Source of the DNA: Hippasteria phrygiana
Lineage: Eukaryota > Echinodermata > Asteroidea > Valvatida > Goniasteridae
DNA length: 64,000 nucleotides
Direction: 5' to 3'
Assembly: GCA_037893225.1 (NCBI GenBank)
Contig: JAZGUH010000536.1
Location: forward strand, 489,794-553,793
The notes under the pieces are model-generated. The model ran no database searches. It was not told the origin of the DNA and worked only from the letters and a program-made list of their open reading frames with translations. The stretch's first letter is position 1. The number at the start of each line of letters is the position of its first letter. Below, one piece after another: positions 9,504 to 19,002 of this stretch. A program made the position numbers and the translations under genes.

Positions 9504-12050
9504 GCGCCAGATCTAAGCTATCCATACATGTCAAAATTACTGAATTTGGTTGATATTTCATGCAATTATGAATGAGTAAAGCAAGTCCATACCCCAGGGA
9601 ATTTGACATGCATGGAGCAATAAATAGACGGTAACATGTACACAGATGTTGGCCGGAAAGAAAATAAACATTGCGAGGTTTGAATTTTCTCCACAAGTTT
9701 TAACTCTAAGAAGCCGCCGATAATTGCAACATGTAGCGCCAGATCTAAGCTATCTATACATGTCAAAATTACTGAATTTGGTTGATATTTCATGCAATTA
9801 TGAATGAGTAAAGCAAGTCATATCCTAGGGAATTTGACATGCATGGAGCAATAAATAGACGGTAACATGTACACAGATGTTGGCCGGAAAGAAAATAAAC
9901 ATTGCGAGGTTTGAATTTTCTCTACAAGTTTTAAATCTAGGAAGCCGCCGATGATTGCAACATGTAGCGCCAGATCTAAGCTATCCATACATGTCAAAAT
10001 TACTGCATTTGGTTGATATTTCATGCAATTATGAATGAGTAAAGCAAGTCCATACCCCAGGGAATTTGACATGCATGGAGCAATAAATAAAAGGTAACAT
10101 GTACACAGATGTTGGCCGGAAAGAAAATAAACATTGCGAGGTTTGAATTTTCTCCACAAGTTTTAACTCTAAGAAGCCGCCGATAATTGCAACATGTAGC
10201 GCCAGATCTAAGCTATCCATACATGTCAAAATTACTGAATTTGGTTGATATTTCATGCAATTATGAATGAGTAAAGCAAGTCATATCCTAGGGAATTTGA
10301 CATGCATGGAGCAATAAATAGACGGTAACATGTACACAGATGTTGGCCGGAAAGAAAATAAACATTGCGAGGTTTGAATTTTCTCCACAAGTTTTACCTC
10401 TAAGAAGCCGCCGATAATTGCAACGTGTAGCGCCAGATCTAAGCTATCCATACATGTCAAAATTACTGAATTTTGTTGATATTTCATGCAATTATGAATG
10501 AGTAAAGCAAGTCCATACCCCAGGGAATTTGACATGCATGGAGCAATAAATAAAAGGTAACATGTACACAGATGTTGGCCGGAAAGAAAATAAACATTGC
10601 GAGGTTTGAATTTTCTCCACAAGTTTTAAATCTAGGAAGCCGCCGATGATTGCAACATGTAGCGCCAGATCTAAGCTATCCATACATGTCAAAATTACTG
10701 CATTTGGTTGATATTTCATGCAATTATGAATGAGTAAAGCAAGTCCATACCCCATGGAATTTGACAGGCATGGAGCAATAAATAGACGGTAACATGTACA
10801 CAGATGTTGGCCGGAAAGAAAATAAACATTGCGAGGTTTGAATTTTCTCCACAAGTTTTAACTCTAAGAAGCCGCCGATAATTGCAACATGTAGCGCCAG
10901 ATCTAAGCTATCCATACATGTCAAAATTACTGAATTTGGTTGATATTTCATGCAATTATGAATGAGTAAAGCAAGTCATACCCTAGGGAATTTGACAGGC
11001 ATGGAGCAATAAATAGAAGGTAATATGCACACAGATGTTGGCCGGAAAGAAAATAAACATTGCGAGGTTTGAATTTTCTCCACAAGTTTGAACTCTAAGA
11101 AGCCGCCGATAATTGCAACATGTAGCGCCAGATCTAAGCTATCCATACATGTCAAAATTACTGAATTTGGTTGATATTTCATGCAATTATGAATGAGTAA
11201 AGCAAGTCCATACCCCAGGGAATTTGACATGCATGGAGCAATAAATAGACGGTAACATGTACACAGATGTTGGCCGGAAAGAAAATAAACATTGCGAGGT
11301 TTGAATTTTCTCCACAAGTTTTAACTCTAAGAAGCCGCCGATAATTGCAACATGTAGCGCCAGATCTAAGCTATCTATACATGTCAAAATTACTGAATTT
11401 GGTTGATATTTCATGCAATTATGAATGAGTAAAGCAAGTCATATCCTAGGGAATTTGACATGCATGGAGCAATAAATAGACGGTAACATGTACACAGATG
11501 TTGGCCGGAAAGAAAATAAACATTGCGAGGTTTGAATTTTCTCTACAAGTTTTAACTCTAAGAAGCCGCCGATGATTGCAACATGTAGCGCCAGATCTAA
11601 GCTATCCATACATGTCAAAATTACTGCATTTGGTTGATATTTCATGCAATTATGAATGAGTAAAGCAAGTCCATACCCCATGGAATTTGACAGGCATGGA
11701 GCAATAAATAGACGGTAACATGTACACAGATGTTGGCCGGAAAGAAAATAAACATTGCGAGGTTTGAATTTTCTCCACAAGTTTTAACTCTAAGAAGCCG
11801 CCGATAATTGCAACATGTAGCGCCAGATCTAAGCTATCCATACATGTCAAAATTACTGAATTTGGTTGATATTTCATGCAATTATGAATGAGTAAAGCAA
11901 GTCATACCCTAGGGAATTTGACAGGCATGGAGCAATAAATAGAAGGTAATATGCACACAGATGTTGGCCGGAAAGAAAATAAACATTGCGAGGTTTGAAT
12001 TTTCTCCACAAGTTTGAACTCTAAGAAGCCGCCGATAATTGCAACATGTA
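9504..12050 (+). repeat. Rearranged block rich in hybrid monomers
   Basis: Eleven monomers: At, L1/P hybrid (9736), M/P hybrid (9967), L1/U hybrid (10,199), P, M, C, At, L1/P hybrid (11,357), M, C. Four of the eleven change type inside the monomer. This is the densest cluster of hybrids in the window and directly abuts the 2,318-bp tandem duplication. Confidence 0.82.
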
Positions 12051-13208
12051 GCGCCAGATCTAAGCTATCCATACATGTCAAAATTACTGAATTTGGTTGA
12101 TATTTCATGCAATTATGAATGAGTAAAGCAAGTCCATACCCCAGGGAATTTGACATGCATGGAGCAATAAATAGACGGTAACATGTACACAGATGTTGGC
12201 CGGAAAGAAAATAAACATTGCGAGGTTTGAATTTTCTCCACAAGTTTTAACTCTAAGAAGCCGCCGATAATTGCAACATGTAGCGCCAGATCTAAGCTAT
12301 CTATACATGTCAAAATTACTGAATTTGGTTGATATTTCATGCAATTATGAATGAGTAAAGCAAGTCATATCCTAGGGAATTTGACATGCATGGAGCAATA
12401 AATAGACGGTAACATGTACACAGATGTTGGCCGGAAAGAAAATAAACATTGCGAGGTTTGAATTTTCTCTACAAGTTTTAACTCTAAGAAGCCGCCGATA
12501 ATTGCAACATGTAGCGCCAGATCTAAGCTATCCATACATGTCAAAATTACTGAATTTGGTTGATATTTCATGCAATTATGAATGAGTAAAGCAAGTCCAT
12601 ACCCCAGGGAATTTGACATGCATGGAGCAATAAATAGACGGTAACATGTACACAGATGTTGGCCGGAAAGAAAATAAACATTGCGAGGTTTGAATTTTCT
12701 CCACAAGTTTTAACTCTAAGAAGCCGCCGATAATTGCAACATGTAGCGCCAGATCTAAGCTATCTATACATGTCAAAATTACTGAATTTGGTTGATATTT
12801 CATGCAATTATGAATGAGTAAAGCAAGTCATATCCTAGGGAATTTGACATGCATGGAGCAATAAATAGACGGTAACATGTACACAGATGTTGGCCGGAAA
12901 GAAAATAAACATTGCGAGGTTTGAATTTTCTCTACAAGTTTTAACTCTAAGAAGCCGCCGATAATTGCAACATGTAGCGCCAGATCTAAGCTATCCATAC
13001 ATGTCAAAATTACTGAATTTGGTTGATATTTCATGCAATTATGAATGAGTAAAGCAAGTCCATACCCCAGGGAATTTGACATGCATGGAGCAATAAATAG
13101 ACGGTAACATGTACACAGATGTTGGCCGGAAAGAAAATAAACATTGCGAGGTTTGAATTTTCTCCACAAGTTTGAACTCTAAGAAGCCGCCGATAATTGC
13201 AACATGTA
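12051..13208 (+). repeat. At-L1-At-L1-Ag segment
   Basis: Five monomers forming the second half of the canonical 10-mer. The same string occurs at 17,381-18,538, and the shorter L1-At-L1-Ag occurs at 26,651-27,576. Confidence 0.88.
12283..12513 (+). repeat. Monomer type L1, 231 bp (GTCATATCCTAGGG box, TCTATAC head)
   Basis: L1 has CTATCTATACATG in the head, the short box GTCATATCCTAGGG, the ACATGC and AGACGGTAACATG states of type A, and a TCTCTACAAG tail. I count 18 copies, starting at 3014, 9736, 10,199, 11,357, 12,283, 12,746, 17,613, 18,076, 20,394, 24,334, 24,797, 26,651, 27,114, 32,678, 33,141, 34,067, 34,298 and 36,152; 9736, 10,199, 11,357 and 24,797 are hybrids. It is confined to the first 36.4 kb and typically alternates with At as At-L1-At-L1. 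Confidence 0.88.
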
Positions 13209-13440
13209 GCGCCAGATCTAAGCTATCCATACATGTCAAAATTACTGAATTTGGTTGATATTTCATGCAATTATGAATGAGTAAAGCAAGTCCATACCCC
13301 AGGGAATTTGACATGCATGGAGCAATAAATAGACGGTAACATGTACACAGATGTTGGCCGGAAAGAAAATAAACATTGCGAGGTTTGAATTTTCTCCACA
13401 AGTTTTAACTCTAACAAGCCGCCGATAATTGCAACATGTA
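13209..13440 (+). repeat. Monomer type Ak (A with CTAACAAG tail)
   Basis: An A copy whose tail reads TTAACTCTAACAAGCC in place of CTAAGAAG. Sixteen copies occur, from 3477 to 34,761, all in the first 36 kb. Thirteen are followed by U; the others are followed by T (3477, 20,857) or U-box hybrid material (26,187). It usually follows Ag and opens the Ak-U-P-M-C core. Confidence 0.85.
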
Positions 13441-13672
13441 GCGCCAGATCTAAGCTATCCATACATGTCAAAATTACTGAATTTGGTTGATATTTCATGC
13501 AATTATGAATGAGTAAAGCAAGTCTATACCCCAGGGAATTTGACATGCATGGAGCAATAAATAGACGGTAACATGTACACAGATGTTGGCCGGAAAGAAA
13601 ATAAACATTGCGAGGTTTGAATTTTCTCCACAAGTTTTACCTCTAAGAAGCCGCCGATAATTGCAACGTGTA
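13441..13672 (+). repeat. Monomer type U (GTCTATACCCC box, CAACGTG end)
   Basis: Type U has the box GTCTATACCCCAGGG, the tail AGTTTTACCTCTAAG, and CAACGTGTAGC at the junction with the next copy, where other types read CAACATG. Fifteen copies carry the U box (6259, 8577, 13,441, 14,600, 16,454, 18,771, 23,175, 25,260, 26,419, 27,809, 28,737, 29,896, 30,823, 31,519, 34,993). It normally sits between Ak and P. The copies at 6259 and 8577 also share AGACTGTAAC, marking a duplication. Confidence 0.88.
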
Positions 13673-14831
13673 GCGCCAGATCTAAGCTATCCATACATGT
13701 CAAAATTACTGAATTTTGTTGATATTTCATGCAATTATGAATGAGTAAAGCAAGTCCATACCCCAGGGAATTTGACATGCATGGAGCAATAAATAAAAGG
13801 TAACATGTACACAGATGTTGGCCGGAAAGAAAATAAACATTGCGAGCTTTGAATTTTCTCCACAAGTTTTAAATCTAGGAAGCCGCCGATGATTGCAACA
13901 TGTAGCGCCAGATCTAAGCTATCCATACATGTCAAAATTACTGCATTTGGTTGATATTTCATGCAATTATGAATGAGTAAAGCAAGTCCATACCCCATGG
14001 AATTTGACAGGCATGGAGCAATAAATAGACGGTAACATGTACACAGATGTTGGCCGGAAAGAAAATAAACATTGCGAGGTTTGAATTTTCTCCACAAGTT
14101 TTAACTCTAAGAAGCCGCCGATAATTGCAACATGTAGCGCCAGATCTAAGCTATCCATACATGTCAAAATTACTGAATTTGGTTGATATTTCATGCAATT
14201 ATGAATGAGTAAAGCAAGTCATACCCTAGGGAATTTGACAGGCATGGAGCAATAAATAGAAGGTAATATGCACACAGATGTTGGCCGGAAAGAAAATAAA
14301 CATTGCGAGGTTTGAATTTTCTCCACAAGTTTGAACTCTAAGAAGCCGCCGATAATTGCAACATGTAGCGCCAGATCTAAGCTATCCATACATGTCAAAA
14401 TTACTGAATTTGGTTGATATTTCATGCAATTATGAATGAGTAAAGCAAGTCCATACCCCAGGGAATTTGACATGCATGGAGCAATAAATAGACGGTAACA
14501 TGTACACAGATGTTGGCCGGAAAGAAAATAAACATTGCGAGGTTTGAATTTTCTCCACAAGTTTTAACTCTAACAAGCCGCCGATAATTGCAACATGTAG
14601 CGCCAGATCTAAGCTATCCATACATGTCAAAATTACTGAATTTGGTTGATATTTCATGCAATTATGAATGAGTAAAGCAAGTCTATACCCCAGGGAATTT
14701 GACATGCATGGAGCAATAAATAGACGGTAACATGTACACAGATGTTGGCCGGAAAGAAAATAAACATTGCGAGGTTTGAATTTTCTCCACAAGTTTTACC
14801 TCTAAGAAGCCGCCGATAATTGCAACGTGTA

Positions 14832-15063
14832 GCGCCAGATCTAAGCTATCCATACATGTCAAAATTACTGAATTTTGTTGATATTTCATGCAATTATGAA
14901 TGAGTAAAGCAAGTCCATACCCCAGGGAATTTGACATGCATGGAGCAATAAATAAAAGGTAACATGTACACAGATGTTGGCCGGAAAGAAAATAAACATT
15001 GCGAGGTTTGAATTTTCTCCACAAGTTTTAAATCTAGGAAGCCGCCGATGATTGCAACATGTA
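14832..15063 (+). repeat. Monomer type P (GAATTTTGTTGAT head, AAATAAAAGG)
   Basis: Type P has GAATTTTGTTGAT in the head, AATAAATAAAAGGTAACATG in the body, and the tail TTAAATCTAGGAAG followed by CGATGATTGC. Nineteen copies are recognised, and all 19 are followed by an M copy, the strictest adjacency in the array. Five copies (13,673, 15,527, 25,492, 28,041, 35,225) share a private GCGAGCTTTG in place of GCGAGGTTTG. Confidence 0.88.
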
Positions 15064-15295
15064 GCGCCAGATCTAAGCTATCCATACATGTCAAAATTAC
15101 TGCATTTGGTTGATATTTCATGCAATTATGAATGAGTAAAGCAAGTCCATACCCCATGGAATTTGACAGGCATGGAGCAATAAATAGACGGTAACATGTA
15201 CACAGATGTTGGCCGGAAAGAAAATAAACATTGCGAGGTTTGAATTTTCTCCACAAGTTTTAACTCTAAGAAGCCGCCGATAATTGCAACATGTA
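15064..15295 (+). repeat. Monomer type M (GCATTTGG head, CCCCATGG box)
   Basis: Type M has CTGCATTTGG in the head, the box GTCCATACCCCATGG (an NcoI-like CCATGG), and ACAGGC. Twenty-one copies carry the box, between 2319 and 35,457 and nowhere else. Nineteen of the 21 are followed by C; the exceptions (28,273 followed by Ak, 31,287 followed by U) mark deletions of C or of C plus Ak. Three copies (5332, 7650, 22,248) share TTACAGCATTTGG, which groups their blocks. Confidence 0.9.
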
Positions 15296-15526
15296 GCGCC
15301 AGATCTAAGCTATCCATACATGTCAAAATTACTGAATTTGGTTGATATTTCATGCAATTATGAATGAGTAAAGCAAGTCATACCCTAGGGAATTTGACAG
15401 GCATGGAGCAATAAATAGAAGGTAATATGCACACAGATGTTGGCCGGAAAGAAAATAAACATTGCGAGGTTTGAATTTTCTCCACAAGTTTGAACTCTAA
15501 GAAGCCGCCGATAATTGCAACATGTA

Positions 15527-16221
15527 GCGCCAGATCTAAGCTATCCATACATGTCAAAATTACTGAATTTGGTTGATATTTCATGCAATTATGAATGAGT
15601 AAAGCAAGTCCATACCCCAGGGAATTTGACATGCATGGAGCAATAAATAAAAGGTAACATGTACACAGATGTTGGCCGGAAAGAAAATAAACATTGCGAG
15701 CTTTGAATTTTCTCCACAAGTTTTAAATCTAGGAAGCCGCCGATGATTGCAACATGTAGCGCCAGATCTAAGCTATCCATACATGTCAAAATTACTGCAT
15801 TTGGTTGATATTTCATGCAATTATGAATGAGTAAAGCAAGTCCATACCCCATGGAATTTGACAGGCATGGAGCAATAAATAGACGGTAACATGTACACAG
15901 ATGTTGGCCGGAAAGAAAATAAACATTGCGAGGTTTGAATTTTCTCCACAAGTTTTAACTCTAAGAAGCCGCCGATAATTGCAACATGTAGCGCCAGATC
16001 TAAGCTATCCATACATGTCAAAATTACTGAATTTGGTTGATATTTCATGCAATTATGAATGAGTAAAGCAAGTCATACCCTAGGGAATTTGACAGGCATG
16101 GAGCAATAAATAGAAGGTAATATGCACACAGATGTTGGCCGGAAAGAAAATAAACATTGCGAGGTTTGAATTTTCTCCACAAGTTTGAACTCTAAGAAGC
16201 CGCCGATAATTGCAACATGTA
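15527..16221 (+). repeat. 3-mer remnant (A/P hybrid)-M-C
   Basis: Three monomers, 695 bp. The first has an ordinary GAATTTGGTTGAT head, then the AAATAAAAGG, GCGAGCTTTG and TTAAATCTAGG states of marked P. It looks like a 5-mer from which most of Ak, U and the P head were removed by an in-register deletion. Confidence 0.85.
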
Positions 16222-18538
16222 GCGCCAGATCTAAGCTATCCATACATGTCAAAATTACTGAATTTGGTTGATATTTCATGCAATTATGAATGAGTAAAGC
16301 AAGTCCATACCCCAGGGAATTTGACATGCATGGAGCAATAAATAGACGGTAACATGTACACAGATGTTGGCCGGAAAGAAAATAAACATTGCGAGGTTTG
16401 AATTTTCTCCACAAGTTTTAACTCTAACAAGCCGCCGATAATTGCAACATGTAGCGCCAGATCTAAGCTATCCATACATGTCAAAATTACTGAATTTGGT
16501 TGATATTTCATGCAATTATGAATGAGTAAAGCAAGTCTATACCCCAGGGAATTTGACATGCATGGAGCAATAAATAGACGGTAACATGTACACAGATGTT
16601 GGCCGGAAAGAAAATAAACATTGCGAGGTTTGAATTTTCTCCACAAGTTTTACCTCTAAGAAGCCGCCGATAATTGCAACGTGTAGCGCCAGATCTAAGC
16701 TATCCATACATGTCAAAATTACTGAATTTTGTTGATATTTCATGCAATTATGAATGAGTAAAGCAAGTCCATACCCCAGGGAATTTGACATGCATGGAGC
16801 AATAAATAAAAGGTAACATGTACACAGATGTTGGCCGGAAAGAAAATAAACATTGCGAGGTTTGAATTTTCTCCACAAGTTTTAAATCTAGGAAGCCGCC
16901 GATGATTGCAACATGTAGCGCCAGATCTAAGCTATCCATACATGTCAAAATTACTGCATTTGGTTGATATTTCATGCAATTATGAATGAGTAAAGCAAGT
17001 CCATACCCCATGGAATTTGACAGGCATGGAGCAATAAATAGACGGTAACATGTACACAGATGTTGGCCGGAAAGAAAATAAACATTGCGAGGTTTGAATT
17101 TTCTCCACAAGTTTTAACTCTAAGAAGCCGCCGATAATTGCAACATGTAGCGCCAGATCTAAGCTATCCATACATGTCAAAATTACTGAATTTGGTTGAT
17201 ATTTCATGCAATTATGAATGAGTAAAGCAAGTCATACCCTAGGGAATTTGACAGGCATGGAGCAATAAATAGAAGGTAATATGCACACAGATGTTGGCCG
17301 GAAAGAAAATAAACATTGCGAGGTTTGAATTTTCTCCACAAGTTTGAACTCTAAGAAGCCGCCGATAATTGCAACATGTAGCGCCAGATCTAAGCTATCC
17401 ATACATGTCAAAATTACTGAATTTGGTTGATATTTCATGCAATTATGAATGAGTAAAGCAAGTCCATACCCCAGGGAATTTGACATGCATGGAGCAATAA
17501 ATAGACGGTAACATGTACACAGATGTTGGCCGGAAAGAAAATAAACATTGCGAGGTTTGAATTTTCTCCACAAGTTTTAACTCTAAGAAGCCGCCGATAA
17601 TTGCAACATGTAGCGCCAGATCTAAGCTATCTATACATGTCAAAATTACTGAATTTGGTTGATATTTCATGCAATTATGAATGAGTAAAGCAAGTCATAT
17701 CCTAGGGAATTTGACATGCATGGAGCAATAAATAGACGGTAACATGTACACAGATGTTGGCCGGAAAGAAAATAAACATTGCGAGGTTTGAATTTTCTCT
17801 ACAAGTTTTAACTCTAAGAAGCCGCCGATAATTGCAACATGTAGCGCCAGATCTAAGCTATCCATACATGTCAAAATTACTGAATTTGGTTGATATTTCA
17901 TGCAATTATGAATGAGTAAAGCAAGTCCATACCCCAGGGAATTTGACATGCATGGAGCAATAAATAGACGGTAACATGTACACAGATGTTGGCCGGAAAG
18001 AAAATAAACATTGCGAGGTTTGAATTTTCTCCACAAGTTTTAACTCTAAGAAGCCGCCGATAATTGCAACATGTAGCGCCAGATCTAAGCTATCTATACA
18101 TGTCAAAATTACTGAATTTGGTTGATATTTCATGCAATTATGAATGAGTAAAGCAAGTCATATCCTAGGGAATTTGACATGCATGGAGCAATAAATAGAC
18201 GGTAACATGTACACAGATGTTGGCCGGAAAGAAAATAAACATTGCGAGGTTTGAATTTTCTCTACAAGTTTTAACTCTAAGAAGCCGCCGATAATTGCAA
18301 CATGTAGCGCCAGATCTAAGCTATCCATACATGTCAAAATTACTGAATTTGGTTGATATTTCATGCAATTATGAATGAGTAAAGCAAGTCCATACCCCAG
18401 GGAATTTGACATGCATGGAGCAATAAATAGACGGTAACATGTACACAGATGTTGGCCGGAAAGAAAATAAACATTGCGAGGTTTGAATTTTCTCCACAAG
18501 TTTGAACTCTAAGAAGCCGCCGATAATTGCAACATGTA
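16222..18538 (+). repeat. Canonical 10-mer HOR Ak-U-P-M-C-At-L1-At-L1-Ag
   Basis: Ten monomers, 2,317 bp, each a clean example of its type, followed by Ak-U of the next repeat. Monomer starts are 16,222, 16,454, 16,686, 16,918, 17,150, 17,381, 17,613, 17,844, 18,076 and 18,307. Every other block between 12 and 36 kb can be read as this order with units lost, added or fused, so I take it as the parental HOR of the region. Confidence 0.88.
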
Positions 18539-19002
18539 GCGCCAGATCTAAGCTATCCATACATGTCAAAATTACTGAATTTGGTTGATATTTCATGCAA
18601 TTATGAATGAGTAAAGCAAGTCCATACCCCAGGGAATTTGACATGCATGGAGCAATAAATAGACGGTAACATGTACACAGATGTTGGCCGGAAAGAAAAT
18701 AAACATTGCGAGGTTTGAATTTTCTCCACAAGTTTTAACTCTAACAAGCCGCCGATAATTGCAACATGTAGCGCCAGATCTAAGCTATCCATACATGTCA
18801 AAATTACTGAATTTGGTTGATATTTCATGCAATTATGAATGAGTAAAGCAAGTCTATACCCCAGGGAATTTGACATGCATGGAGCAATAAATAGACGGTA
18901 ACATGTACACAGATGTTGGCCGGAAAGAAAATAAACATTGCGAGGTTTGAATTTTCTCCACAAGTTTTACCTCTAAGAAGCCGCCGATAATTGCAACGTG
19001 TA
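18539..19002 (+). repeat. Truncated HOR, Ak-U only
   Basis: Two monomers that begin another 10-mer and stop at the junction with the G-V-P block at 19,003. The break falls at or close to the U/G monomer boundary, where CAACGTG leads into the G head. Confidence 0.82.

Larger units (their letters stand above)
13209..14367 (+). repeat. 5-mer HOR Ak-U-P-M-C
   Basis: Five monomers, 1,159 bp, with the GCGAGCTTTG marker in P. It is followed directly by another Ak-U-P-M-C (14,368-15,526) with an unmarked P, so the 5-mer is repeated without the At-L1-At-L1-Ag half. Confidence 0.9.
14368..15526 (+). repeat. 5-mer HOR Ak-U-P-M-C
   Basis: Second consecutive 5-mer, 1,159 bp. It has canonical types throughout. 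Confidence 0.9.
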
